From contig CM042147.1 of the NCBI GenBank assembly GCA_023376005.1, positions 125,221,704-125,285,703 on the forward strand: a stretch of 64,000 nucleotides of DNA. Reading direction: 5' to 3'. The notes under the pieces are model-generated. The model did no database searches, was not told the origin of the DNA, and was given only the letters and a program-made list of their open reading frames with translations. The position numbers were made by a program, and so were the translations under genes. This DNA is from Doryteuthis pealeii. Taxonomy: Eukaryota > Mollusca > Cephalopoda > Myopsida > Loliginidae. This document shows positions 1-9,797 of this stretch, piece after piece. Each line of letters begins with the position of its first letter. Position 1 is the first letter of the stretch.

Positions 1-240
1 GGAAGGCTGGATTTGCTCACAAGGATTCATATCTAAATGGATCCTCTTTGCTTAGTTCTTTTCCGCACGATTTTTTTTTTAATACGGAGTTTCTGTGTTG
101 TTTACAGTTAAGTTTTAAAGTTTTTTTTCATATAAGAGACACCTGTTCCGTTTCTGTTGGCGGCAAAGAGGGATAAGGGAATGAAGACAGAAGAAGAGAA
201 CTCGCTGGTTTGAATGACGGGATTGAAAAAGAAGTGTAAA
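1..240. other. Left-edge sequence, nothing recognised
   Basis: Mixed-composition DNA with a short T run near position 70. I see no open frame, RNA gene or repeat family that I can name. It passes directly into the purine-rich array that follows. Confidence 0.4.
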
Positions 241-835
241 ACATTAAAAAAGAACGATCTGTAAAAAAATAATAAAAAGACTAAGAAAAGAGAAGAAAAA
301 GAAAAGGGAAAAGGGGATATTAAAGAAAAAAAGAAGAAAAAGAAAGAAAAAAAAATAAAGAAATTGAGAGAGAACATAAAACAAGGGAAGAAAAGCATAA
401 TCAAAGAAGAAAGAGAAAGAGAAGAAAATGAAAAAAAAAGAATGAAGGAAAATAGACAACAGAAGAAAAGCAATAATTTTAAAAAAGAAGAATAAAGGAA
501 AAATAGAACAATGAAGAAAAACCAGAAGAAAGAAAGAAAGAAAGAAAGAAAAGAAAAAGAAAGAAGAAAGAATGAAGGAAAAATGGAACAACTGAAGAAA
601 AGCATAATTCAAAAAGAAAGAAAGAAGAGAAAGAAGAAAGATGAAGGAAAAATAGAACAACTGAAGGAAAAACCAAGAAAGAAAGAAGAAGAAAGAAAGA
701 GAAAAGAAAGAAAGAAAGAATGAAGGAAAAATGGAACAACTGAAGAAAAGCATAATTCAAAAAAGAAAGAATGAAAGAGAAAGAAAGAAAGAATGAAGGA
801 AAAATAGAACAACTGAAGAAAAGCATAATTTTAAA

Positions 836-867
<32 letters not shown>

Positions 868-1557
868 GAAAGAATGAAGGAAAATAAACAACAGAAGAAA
901 AGCATTTAAAAAAGAAAGAAAGAATAAAGGAAAATAGAACAAACTGAGAAAAAAAAGAAAGAAGAAAGAAAGAAGAAAGAAAAAAAGAAAGAAAAGAGAA
1001 AAGGAAGAAGCAAGAATGAGGAAAATGGAACAACTGAAGAAAAGCATAATTCAAAAAAAAGAAAGAAAGAAGAGAAAAGAAAGAAAGAAGAAAGAATGAA
1101 GGAAAATAGAAACACGGAAGAAAAGCATAATTTTAAAAAGAAAGAAAGAAAGAAAGAATGAATAGAAGAAGAGAAAATGAAGGAAAAATAGAACAACAGA
1201 AGAAAAGCTATAATAAAAAGAAAAAGAAAGAAAAGAAGAGAAGGAAAAATAGAACAACTGGAGAAACGCATAATTTTTAAAAAAGAAAAAAGAAAGAAAG
1301 AAGAAAGAGAAGAAGAAAAATGAAGGAAAAATAGAACAACGGGAAGAAAGCATAATTTTAAAAAGAAAGAAAGAAAGAAGAAAGAAAGAGAAAAGATGAA
1401 GGAAAAAAACAAAGAAGAAAAGCATAATTTAAAAAAGAAGAAAAAAAAAAAAGAAAGGGAAAAATAAAACAACTGAAGAACGCATATTTTAAAAAAAGAA
1501 AAAGAAGAAAGAGAAGAATGAAGGAAAAATAAACAACAGAAGAAAGATAATTTTAAA

Positions 1558-1589
<32 letters not shown>

Positions 1590-1995
1590 AGAAAGAAGAA
1601 TGAAGAAAAATAGAACAACTGAAGAAAAGTATAATTAAAAAAGAAAGAAGAAGGTAAATAAATGAAGAAAAGAAAAAGGGAAAAAGTATAATTAAAAAAT
1701 GAAAGAAAGGAAGGAAGGAAGGAGCAAAAGAAAGAAGAAAGAAAGAAAGAAAGGAAAGGGGAACGGATGAAGAAAAAAAGCAGAAAGAAAGAAAGGAAAT
1801 AAGAGCATCGGTAACATTAAAGAAAGAAAGAAAAAGAAAAGAAAACAAAGAATATAATACATATATACAAAAGCAAAGATAAAGAAAAGAAAAAAAAGAA
1901 AGAAATCTAAAAGAAAGGTAAAAGAAAGAAAGAAAGAAAGAAAGAAAGTTATAAAAATCTAGAAAAGCAAAAGAAAGAAAGGAAAATAAAAGAAA
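241..1995 (+). repeat. GAAA-rich polypurine minisatellite with an embedded unit
   Basis: The plus strand is almost pure A and G. Runs of AAAG alternate with a recurring non-simple core, GAACAACTGAAGAAAAGCAT followed by AATT, that returns about 14 times at roughly 55-90 bp spacing (for example near 587, 733, 802, 1027, 1190, 1250, 1333 and 1613). This is therefore a degenerate minisatellite whose spacers are GAAA microsatellite. The long F/S/L-rich minus-strand frames and K/E/R-rich plus-strand frames here are by-products of a composition that lacks stop codons and are not genes. Such tracts can form triplex DNA and are often mis-sized in assemblies. Confidence 0.9.
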
Positions 1996-2004
1996 TAAAA
2001 AAAA

Positions 2005-2080
2005 TTTCATCCAGAATTTGAACTCGGATCGACGTCTCCATTTTCCTACGACGATGTAATTTGTGAATGAATATATTTTT
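2005..2080 (-). repeat. tRNA-derived SINE fragment (B-box region)
   Basis: The words TTTGAACTCGG and GACGTCTCCATTTTCC match the better-preserved SINE at 7025-7085, where the same order is followed by an A-box-like ATGGTTA on the minus strand. Only the tRNA-related head seems to be present. Confidence 0.5.
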
Positions 2081-2468
2081 ACTATTCGCGGGAAAATATG
2101 TACTTGAGTAGTGAATTGATTTTTATCCACAAAAATATTTTTCTCATATAATGCGTGTAATGAATGATCTCAAACCTTTGACTAGCAAAAATATTTCGTA
2201 ATGTAATGAGAAAACATTAAAACATTTTTAATAATATAGTCTAGAACTTGATGTAGTTTATCGTGCTTTATTGAATATTACAAAATACCAAAACCCTATC
2301 ACTGATATAAAGTAGCATTGATAATATAATGTTAAGTAAAAACTTTATTTTCTTAACTTTGTTTAGGGGTATGGTGTGCAGGGACGCTTTTGGTTGGTTA
2401 TATTGTTTTAAGGCATATCAGTCCTTTTCAAGTCATTTAGAATTTGATAAACAAAGGACTATTTGATT
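2081..2468. other. AT-rich interval with a degraded TIR-family end
   Basis: The sequence is mostly AT-rich and unclassified. Around 2388-2450 the words TTGGTTGG and AAGGCATATCA resemble the end of the TIR repeat family seen intact at 61752-62490. No coding potential is visible. Confidence 0.35.
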
Positions 2469-2586
2469 ACAGTGCCTGCTATTGCTTAAGTAGTCACCCA
2501 ATTAAGTATCGAACGGATTCATCGCTGCTTAACTTCGGTGATCATGCGGGAACAGGTGATTTCGGCGGGACTTACTTGTAATAGAC
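2469..2586 (-). pseudogene. 5S rRNA-like sequence, near full length
   Basis: Read on the minus strand, this 118-nt interval follows animal 5S rRNA from end to end. It begins GTCTA, carries the conserved internal promoter segment GATCACCGAAGTTAAGCAGC, has a box-C-like GGGTGAC about 30 nt later, and ends near the expected 3' end. Animal 5S rRNA is about 120 nt. The A-box region is perfectly kept while both flanks are diverged, for instance TACTTAATTGGGTGAC where TACTTGGATGGGTGACC is usual. I therefore infer a 5S pseudogene or the head of a 5S-derived SINE rather than a working gene. It sits just upstream of an LTR-like repeat copy, and no second 5S unit is visible, so this is not a 5S tandem array. 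Confidence 0.72.
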
Positions 2587-2599
2587 ACTTTGGACCAAA

Positions 2600-2905
2600 G
2601 TGACGGTAAAGATATTGGATTATTTTGTGTATATAAGGTGCGCTAGAATACACCACTTAAATTTATAGACTAAGCGAGATCACGTGGTTTAAACCTCAAC
2701 CAATCAACAGTCCGAATGCGTGGCTGGTTGACTACTTAATCACTGATACTGAGAGATGTCCATTTGCAATCATTGTTGGAGACACTTGCAATACTGAGGA
2801 GCACCAAGGAACAACCAAAGGATTCTTTACCTAGGATTTACACTGGACAAGTGCTCTTGTTAGAAGCCTAAAGGATGACCACTAATATCGTAACTAAAAT
2901 TAAGC
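2600..2905 (+). repeat. Dispersed LTR-like repeat, copy 1
   Basis: A TATATAAGGTGCGCT block leads into CACCACTTAAATTTATAGAC, a CACGTGG motif, AATGCGTGGCTG and finally a GACAAGTGCTCTTG segment. The same ordered blocks occur at 20930-21240, 21465-21725 and 45470-45715. The TATA-like start, the lack of coding content and the lengths of 250-310 bp suggest a solo-LTR or other promoter-bearing repeat. I cannot assign a clade. Confidence 0.55.
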
Positions 2906-3300
2906 TAAGTTTAGACGTTTCAAATATATATTTATCATATAATGAACAACCCTGTATAAGTAGAGTGATCTGTCCCTGTGTCTAGGCTCAACAGGTTGAT
3001 CTGCCCTTGATCATAGACAATACAAATAGAGCCATATAAGTGGCCATTTTTAATCATACTCTTGACGTCTGAACATTACAGACCACGTCTTTCGTACTTT
3101 ATAAACCTCTTTGTTTTTAGGTGAAAAATTGGTCTTAAAAGTCGTTCATTACACTAGTATATCCGGTAGCTCACTTTTCAGGAAGATTGTTCGATTTCAA
3201 ATAAAGCCAACCTAGCTAGTCCCCCCGTAGGTCAAGGTTGATAAAAACTGCTGTAATTAATAATTATAAAATCTATTTTTATATAGCGTCTTTTCGTACT
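2906..3300. other. Unclassified interval
   Basis: Mixed-composition DNA with no open frame above noise and no similarity that I can recognise to the repeats elsewhere in the window. It could hold an older repeat. Confidence 0.3.
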
Positions 3301-3785
3301 ATGCCTAACTCCTCTTTTTGGTCACAAGAGCCCCTCTAGGTAGTGGTTCTAATGCCACCGGGTAACAAACCAATCCGCTTTAGTAGGCCCTACATTGTCA
3401 CCACCCTGCCACTATGAGGAGGGTTTGGACTTTAGGGTGGATATGAATCTTATAGGTAAACTTGATTTAATATTTCGGCATTAAATAACCCAGAAAGTGT
3501 TGCGATGCCGCTAAACAGATACACAACCCAAACAATTTTCTAAACCCTGTCAGCAGGGCTTAGAATACGATGGCTGCATCCCTCTGTAGAGGGGTAAGAT
3601 CCCAACCCTATTCTATCTGGGCAGGTAGCTAACTTGCATCTGGGTGGATAGACCCAGTTCAGGAGATCTGGGGAGTGCAGAGAACCTTCTCATTGCGATT
3701 ACTCCCAGGTTCACTCTGACACGGAGTGGTAGTACCTATTAGGGTCCCATCTTTAGACTAAATAGATCTGTTTGAGAATTATTAG
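3300..3785 (+). repeat. TIR repeat family, partial rearranged copy
   Basis: It contains the family words GGCATTAAATAACCCA (3477-3492) and, near 3705-3755, a run equivalent to ACTCTGACACGGAGTGGTAG followed by TACCTATTAGGGTCCCATC. These match the ends of the complete copy at 61752-62490. Internal blocks are diverged and partly missing. Confidence 0.6.
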
Positions 3786-3869
3786 TATTGGATAGGATTA
3801 CATGAAACTATTTAACTCTGTGCAAACACGCAATTATCATTAAATACGAATAGTGACTTTAAGCCATAC

Positions 3870-4085
3870 ACCTTTGCGCAAATTATTTATATTAGGTAGG
3901 AATACTTGAAACCATATAACTGCGTGCAAATTATATGTATTATTCAATAATACATTAAACCATATAACTGTGCAAATTATATGTATTAGTCAAGGATACT
4001 TGAAACAATATAACTGTGCAATTATATGTATTATTCAATAATACATAAAACCATATAACTGTGTGCAAATTATATGTACTAGTAA
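3870..4085 (+). repeat. Minisatellite, about 57-bp unit
   Basis: About four imperfect units contain AACCATATAACTGTG followed by GCAAATTATATGTATTA and CAATAATAC. Further units lie at 4705-4850, beyond the intervening 600-bp repeat, so the repeat may have inserted into a longer array. Confidence 0.8.
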
Positions 4086-4700
4086 ATATATGCACCCTCT
4101 GGGTGCAAGTATTTAAGTTTTAATGTAATAAAATATATTAAATTAGAGAAAGGCTAATGAAACTAAATATAATACAGATAAAATGATTTGAAACAGAGGA
4201 GTGTATAATCGAAAATAGAACAACTGAAACTTACTCTTCTATCACTCTCGTCTTTCATTGCTAAATTTCCCTAATTTAATAACTTAGTTAAATAGGAAGT
4301 AAAGAATAAAATCAGAATTATTTCTTCTCGTGAATCGATTTCTTTTAAGATTTATTGAAGAGATGTTTTGATCACATTCATTAAGATAAAAGCATACAAT
4401 TAAAATCAATAATACTAAGCAGCTATTTATTAAAAATCAAATTTTTAATATCAATATTGCAAATTAGCTCCTGTACACACTGTAAACTGCTATTTTAGTG
4501 TATATATAAATACAATTGCATGTTATTCATTTGTAGATATGATTAGCAGTATTAATAATGTAAAACAATTTTATTAGAAATTGAGGTTTAAATGAAAATA
4601 AAATCATTGAGAATGTGACGTAAATGACTAAGGGAATTGTGACTTGAGTAGTGATATAGTTTCGGTTACAGACAGCAAAACACACAATCTCCATTATAAT
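4079..4700 (+). repeat. 600-bp AT-rich dispersed repeat, plus copy
   Basis: It starts at TAAATATATGCACCCTCT and continues through ACTGAAACTTACTCTTC, AAATTAGCTCCTG and GAATGTGACGTAAATGACTA to a CTCCATTAT end. The same ordered sequence occurs in reverse complement at 15830-16820, where it is interrupted at about 16400-16735. The shared end words GTGACGTAA and CTCCATTAT also occur in the arms of the TIR element at 20658-22746, so the families may be related. There is no coding content. Confidence 0.75.
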
Positions 4701-4704
4701 AAGA

Positions 4705-4850
4705 TTAGTCAATAATACATAAAACCATATAACTCTGTGCAAATTATATGTATTTGCCAATAATACTTAAAATCATATAACTGTGTGCAAATTATTTGTA
4801 TTAGGTAGGAATACTTGAAACCATATAACCGTGTGCAAATTAAGGATCGG
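4705..4850 (+). repeat. Minisatellite, continuation of the 57-bp family
   Basis: About two and a half units with ACCATATAAC and GTGTGCAAATTA words, the same repeat as at 3870-4085. Confidence 0.7.
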
Positions 4851-4899
4851 AGACAAAAAAGTACGATTTAAAAAAAAATGCAACGAAACATTAAAAATA

Positions 4900-5095
4900 T
4901 AGTTATAAGAACAATATTCGACATTAAATAACCCATAAAGGTGTTGATGTGCCACTAAAATGACAAACCAAACTAACCTTTATTTTCTTCTTTTTTCTTT
5001 CTTTTTTTCCCTCTACTCTATTCCCTGTTACTCTCTTTTCTTCTTTTCTTTTTTTCCTCTTCAATTTCTTTATTTTTATTTTTTTATTTTCATTA
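4900..5095. repeat. TIR-family end followed by a pyrimidine tract
   Basis: ACATTAAATAACCCATAAAG at 4921-4940 is the TIR-family end. It is followed by a TTTC/TTCC-rich tract from about 4975 to 5090. Confidence 0.55.
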
Positions 5096-5505
5096 GTCGC
5101 CCACCCAAACAATGCTTCTAGCGCAATCGTTCCCATATGTAGATGTTATAATATATACTTGAGGTCATATTCAATTCCTAAGCCAAACACAAAGTTAAAC
5201 ACGAGACCGCACTGAAGTCGCTGGCTACTTCACATCGACCTTTCCGACGGAAGGAAGTCAAAAAAGGTTGCCAGAAATCAGCATGAGAACGGTTCCGCTA
5301 ACACCGTCTCCCAAGACTATTCCGTCAGCCATCTCTCAAAATCCTCTTTCGCTGGTTCTAAACTGGAAGATAGGTCATCAAGATTAGCCAGAAAAAAATA
5401 TGTTTCTACGGGGTGCGGCAGATATACCTCGCACATCTAAACTGGCACCTTGTGATGCCCAACTTAGGCAATGACAATGGTAGCTCTATCTTAATAATGT
5501 GTTAC
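5096..5505. other. Non-repetitive interval, nothing recognised
   Basis: Balanced composition and no repeat family that I can match. The longest frames are short and unremarkable. An exon or conserved non-coding element cannot be excluded from sequence alone. Confidence 0.3.
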
Positions 5506-5543
5506 CATTTCTTTCTTTTTTCTTTCTTTCTTTCTTTTTTCTT

Positions 5544-5578
<35 letters not shown>

Positions 5579-5583
5579 CTTTT
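5506..5583. repeat. TTTC / poly-T tract
   Basis: Three to four TTTC units are followed by more than 30 consecutive T. The 69-residue F-rich frame across it is a composition artefact. Confidence 0.9.
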
Positions 5584-5689
5584 GATACGATCAGTTATGA
5601 TCATGGCTTGGATCGTAACTGATGGTACCATCCATTTGCTGTGAAATATTTTTTAAAGACTAAAAGACCAAATGAATTTTAATCTATCA

Positions 5690-5865
5690 TATCAGAAATA
5701 CCTAATTGAATCAGAAAGTTTTTAAATAAAAATAACTGATGCCTTATAAAAATCCATTCATTGATAAATCAATACTGAACATTTAATTAAAATCGGATAA
5801 TTCCCTGATTTTTGGTAATTTTTTTTAATCGCGAGTGTTAAATATATTTTGTAAACACGGATCTT
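5690..5865 (+). repeat. AT-rich dispersed family, 3' part
   Basis: It carries the words ATAACTGATGCCTTATAAA, GATAAATCAATACTGAA and AAAATCGGATAATTCCCTGA in order. The same order occurs at 8505-8600, at 14995-15090 and in reverse complement at 14370-14480. Confidence 0.7.
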
Positions 5866-5984
5866 GCTCAAATTGCTTCAAAGTCAGCTTTTTGTGCTAA
5901 TTTTATGGCACGTTGGAATGATGCTGTTCCGAATAGAATTTTCAATCCATATCAGTATCTAATTTCTATCCGGGACAGTATCAT

Positions 5985-6680
5985 TCTAACATAGAATCTG
6001 AGTGACAGCAAGTATCCTCTGGTCTGCAGGACTCTTCTGAGTATACGGTTCGATTTTAGTAGTGCTTTTTTGAATGGTTTCGATTCTTCTTTTAATTTTC
6101 AGTTCAACGTGTCCAGGTATTTCTCCAGTTTTTCCCGCGCTATCACTTTTACTAAGAGGTCTGCTGCTACAGCAAAATTCACTACATATCATTTTTTTTT
6201 TCTTTCTTGTTAATCATAACTAGATCTGAGAGACAGAAATCAGATTTGAGAGAGAGAGAGAGAGGGGGGGGGTCTAAGATTTAGCAAAAGACAAAGAGAG
6301 AGTACGAGAGATAGAAATCTGATTTAAGACAGAGAGAGAGAGAGACAAAGAGAGAGACAAAGAGAGAGGGGGATTTAAGATTTAACAAAGAGAAAGAGAG
6401 AGTATGAGAGGCAGAATTAGATTTAAGACAGAGAGAGGGACAGATATATATTGAGAGAGACAGAGAGACAAAGAGAGAGAGGGGAGATTTAGATTTAAAC
6501 AAATAGAAAGAGAAAAGTACATCAGATTTAAGAAAGAGAGATTATGTGGTTGGTCTGTATTTCAAAGTCCTAGAGATTCTTTAAATTCCGGTTTGTATGG
6601 TGACATTTCAATTTCTTGTACAATTCCCTGTGGATCATCTTCCACACACAGTCGTGCTTCTCCTTAACTGAGCAATCCAT
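5985..6680 (-). mobile_element. RLE-type LINE, degraded 3' fragment
   Basis: On the minus strand, 5990-6175 aligns block by block with the 3' end of the LINE at 9727-11513. It shows a peptide RRIETIQ and the trailing CTGAGTGACAGCAAG segment seen on the plus strand in both copies. The piece encoding the GALGTVPKGLEK stretch is deleted. The homologous sequence resumes at 6560-6670 (words equivalent to CCTGTGGATCATCTTCC), after a GA-rich microsatellite block. This is an old, internally deleted copy with no coding capacity. Confidence 0.7.
6240..6540 (+). repeat. GA-rich microsatellite block inside the LINE fragment
   Basis: (GA)n and GGGG runs alternate with three or four copies of an AGATTTAAGA-type spacer, which gives a loose 60-90 bp higher-order repeat. 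The S/L-rich minus-strand frame across it is an artefact. Confidence 0.8.
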
Positions 6681-6699
6681 GACATAAACACCCAACTTT

Positions 6700-7090
6700 G
6701 ACCATTAATTAAGCTAGACGGGCGGTCATGCAACCCTAAGATCTTTTATGATTGTCCCCACCCCTCTGCTCTTATAATAAACCTACAACCCGTTTTATCA
6801 TATATAAATATTTACAACCCCTCCGCACGAGCAGGATGCGACACAAGGTCAATTTCTTAAGCGGAGTTCAGTAGGTTGAATTCAGAGTTTTCCTTCTCCT
6901 AGATCGGTTGCCTAACCAAGGTTAAAGAGCCCAGTCTGCCATACTATTTACCCATAGCTGGAGGGAGAGTAGGATTCATACCTTTCCCAATGATATTAGC
7001 GCTAAATGAAATGCAATTACCACGTCCATGATTTGAACTCGGGGCGACGAGTCCATTTCCCGTGACTTTAACCATTACACCACGCGCTTG
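6700..7090 (-). repeat. tRNA-derived SINE, long copy
   Basis: On the minus strand the sequence starts with an A-box-like GTGTAATGGTTAAAG, followed by a B-box-like CCGAGTTCAAATC, then a body with TGGGAAAGGTATGAATCCTA, CTATGGGTAAATAG and a GGTTAGGCAACC block. The same element is at 46500-46800 (minus) and in mirror form at 50165-50440 (plus). A tRNA-like head with a non-tRNA body fits a SINE. Confidence 0.7.
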
Positions 7091-7475
7091 CAGTTTTATC
7101 ATATATTTCCTAGAAAGGGATGGCCGAGGGTTTTAGAGTCGTGGGTATGAAAATCTAATTATGAAGTTCCAATGTATCTAATGGTGAAGTTCCAGTGTTG
7201 GAGCTCTGAGAAACGTGGAGTACCCTCTTGATCGCCATTACTCTCAGGTCCACTCTGACCCGAAGTGGTGGTGTCTGTTGGAGTCCCATCTATGGTTTAA
7301 ATAGAAGGAATGGGCTTGAAAAAATGTTTAAAAATTGAGTTTAGAAAAAAAAAAAGATTTAGTTTTTTTAATTGAATACCAATCAAATACCAATAAAACA
7401 AAACGTCTTCGGCATAAAATAACCCAACAAGGGTTGACTTGCAGTAAAATCCAATCGACCAGCCAACAAAAAAAA
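7091..7475 (+). repeat. TIR repeat family, truncated copy
   Basis: It contains ATTACTCTCAGGTCCACTCT, CCGAAGTGGTGGTGTCTGTT and GGAGTCCCATCTATGG, then GGCATAAAATAACCCAACAA and a CCAACCAA-like end at about 7450. This is the right half of the element defined at 61752-62490. Confidence 0.65.
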
Positions 7476-7479
7476 AATT

Positions 7480-7920
7480 GGTGCTGTTATAGTATGTGAC
7501 CTACCTTTTTGATTCTGTTATAGTATGTGGTCAACCCGGTTTGAATGTGTCTTACCGTAGTAAGAGTATATTCATAGATATAAGTAGTCGGCAATTTATT
7601 GAAACTAATTATTTTCCACATATATTCAATTTCAAAAAATGCAATTCAGTCATAAGATGTATATAGTAATTATGAATAATCAAAAAAATATTTTATCCAT
7701 AATTTACATGAATCAGAGATTTATTTAATTCTAAAATATTCTAAAATTCTGAAATACGGTTAGGAGTTAGGGTTAGGGGTTATGGTTAGGGTTAGGATTA
7801 GCAGTTATTATCATAACCTTATAATATGCTTTTTATGGTAGGCCACATACTATAAGAGAGACATGATTTCGTAGGCCACATTCAAAAGGTAGGCCACATA
7901 CTATAATGGTACCAATACAT
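7480..7920. repeat. Inverted copies of the GGCCACATACTATAA repeat
   Basis: TATAGTATGTG-type words on the plus strand at 7490-7535 are mirrored by TAGGCCACATACTATAAGAG at 7840-7859 and again near 7890-7905. A related copy lies at 22805-22905. This fits a short inverted-repeat (MITE-like) element without coding sequence. Confidence 0.6.
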
Positions 7921-8072
7921 ATTTTATCTAATATTTTATCATTCTAAATTAAACATTTATTATTCTTACTTACTATCATCAAAATAAAAACTGCTAACCC
8001 TAACCCTATTTCAGAATTTTAGAATATTTTAGAATTAAATAGGTGTTCAATTCATCTAAATTATAGATAAAT
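7688..8072. repeat. Inverted repeat carrying TTAGGG-like motifs
   Basis: The left arm reads TTTAATTCTAAAATATTCTA and AAATTCTGAAATA, then GGTTAGG/GGGTTAGG units (about 7759-7801). The right arm, 7991-8040, is its reverse complement, starting CTGCTAACCCTAACCCTATT. The arms continue imperfectly to about 7688 and 8072. The telomere-like tract is part of both arms. The interval between the arms holds a GGCCACATACTATAA repeat. Confidence 0.75.
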
Positions 8073-8139
8073 TCTTGTTTAGATTCGAAAGACATTTTTT
8101 AATAACTACTTTACTTAGTATCAAATCATCCATATTTTT

Positions 8140-8610
8140 GGTCAAAAAAATGTATTGGAAATTTAGCGCCCCACCTTTTAAAACGGAACAAATATTGATG
8201 TACATTTTTCTTTTAATAAGATAATAGCCATTAAATAATTATCGAATGAGTAAAAAAACAAATCTCTAGAAATTATTTTTTTTAGTTTTTTATTTTCATT
8301 TTATTTTCCGATTTTCGGTACTTATTTACTACCAGATCAGATTACTTTAAAAAATGTTTTTCTTTTTATTCACACCCTCGGGTCTTTGTCTTTTTATTAT
8401 GCAGAGAAAAGTATCAAATCACATATAACCCCACCGATATTTTGCACCCCAAAAATAAGGGGGTGTCATAGTTAAGTTACATGAAAAAAAATTAGGTGTT
8501 GAAATAAAATAACTGATGCATTATAAAATTCATTTATTGATAAATCAACACTGAAAATTTCATTAAAATCGGATAATTCCCTTGATTTTTTTTTTTTGGG
8601 GGGGGGGTCA
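8140..8610 (+). repeat. AT-rich dispersed family, long copy
   Basis: The ordered blocks AATAGCCATTAAATAATTAT, CGATTTTCGGTACTTATTT, TTTTTATTCAC..CGGGTCTTT and AAATCGGATAATTCCC recur in the same order at 14630-15115. A G run (GGGGGGGG) closes both copies. No frame spans the repeat. Confidence 0.75.
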
Positions 8611-9385
8611 AACGGGGAGGGGGTTATATTTGTATTGTAAAACATGGATTTTTCGACAAATTGGGTATACCTAAAATAGATACATATTGAAACTTTAAAG
8701 TGTGTAAAAATCATTGACAATAAATAATAAACGTTTCCGTGATTTCTAAATATTTTAGAGAACTCACCCTTAGGATTAACTTCGTACATACTTTAAGACG
8801 ATACGGTGACAAGCAGGATTTGTTTATTTAATTAAAAACATGTATCACTCGTTAGTAAACGATTGGATTTTCTTTTTTTTTTTTGGTGGGGGAAGGGTCT
8901 TTATTTTATCTTTCATTTTTTTCTGTCTTTTATCAAAGTAAAAAAAAGACGGGTATGGAAGGCTTTCTATCATATTTGATGGATTTTGGACTTGCCATTT
9001 ATCTGATACCTGATGCGGCCTCAGTAATTCTTAACTTCAGCGTCTCAAGTTACAACTGTCTCTGGCTGCTAAAAAGATATCTCTTTCTCTTCTTACTATC
9101 CGCCACTTCTGTATTGTCGTATTGGTATGATTATAGCGATAAGGGAATATATTTAGTCAAGTCCCTGCTCACCAAAGACCAATATTAGCATTAGTTTGTC
9201 CGTAATTAAATACTTTGGAATCTACAAGTGTCGCCTCCAAAATTTTTACACGTAACTCTTCGATGATTCGACGTATAGCCAGAATCTGGGAAGTCATGAG
9301 TTTTAAACAAGATTGAGTCATCTCCTCATTAAATGGTAAGCCTCTAAAATTAGTAGACCAGTTCATATACAGATGGCTGAACCTA
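8611..9385. other. Non-repetitive interval, no supported gene
   Basis: This interval is less repetitive than its surroundings. It carries a 101-codon plus frame (8883-9188) and a 65-codon minus frame (9169-9366). Neither shows a family signature that I recognise. The first begins in a poly-T-adjacent tract, and the second has a helix-prone sequence with RRIIEELRVKILEA. Either could be a degraded repeat fragment or an exon, but I cannot support a gene call. Confidence 0.3.
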
Positions 9386-9389
9386 TGTA

Positions 9390-9625
9390 GAGTAGTTAGA
9401 CTCCCCCAATGGCCACCTGTTGGCTGTGGGTGGCGCCCTGTGATGCTTTAAGCAATCATGGTGGAAGATCAGCCAATGACACGCACACTTCACTTTGGCT
9501 CAAACGGGGGTCGCAGAGGTTCCCTCTGATCAACCGGCTAGTTACATCCCTAGCACAAATATGATTGTCCCGACCTTATTGCTCTTATGACAAACCCCAA
9601 ACCCTTTTTATCATGTTATTGCTAG
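9390..9625 (+). repeat. TIR repeat family, internal fragment
   Basis: It contains CCCCCAATGGCCACCTGTTG, GGTGGCGCCCTGTGATGCTT and a GACAAACCCCAAACCCTTTT segment leading to TTTATCATG. These match the inner part of the complete copy at 61752-62490. Confidence 0.6.
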
Positions 9626-9686
9626 AAGACTCACAGGGGGCTAAGTGACAACAAGGCCTAGATCCATTTATATATCAAAACCACAG

Positions 9687-9725
<39 letters not shown>

Positions 9726-9726
9726 T
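9687..9726. repeat. (ATT)n microsatellite, 3' tail of the LINE
   Basis: About 13 ATT units lie directly after the 3' end of the minus-strand LINE, where they read as an (AAT)n tail. The second LINE copy upstream ends in the same repeat at 11514-11553. Confidence 0.8.
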
Positions 9727-9797
9727 ACTCCTTTTGAGTTTTCACATCAGTGTTAGCTGATGGTCTTTCACTGGAGTCTGAGTGACAGCAAGTCTCC

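Noticed and set aside
108..2130. Overlapping 60-213 codon frames rich in F/S/L (minus) or K/E/R (plus)
   Set aside because: They translate a GAAA minisatellite; A/G-only DNA rarely makes stop codons. No domain, start context or codon signal is seen.
8883..9188. 101-codon plus frame starting next to a poly-T/G tract
   Set aside because: No domain or signal recognised; a frame of this length is expected by chance in AT-rich DNA.
9169..9366. 65-codon minus frame with a helix-prone RRIIEELRVKILEA stretch
   Set aside because: No recognised family, no splice or start evidence, and short. It is kept only as a possible exon or degraded transposon piece.
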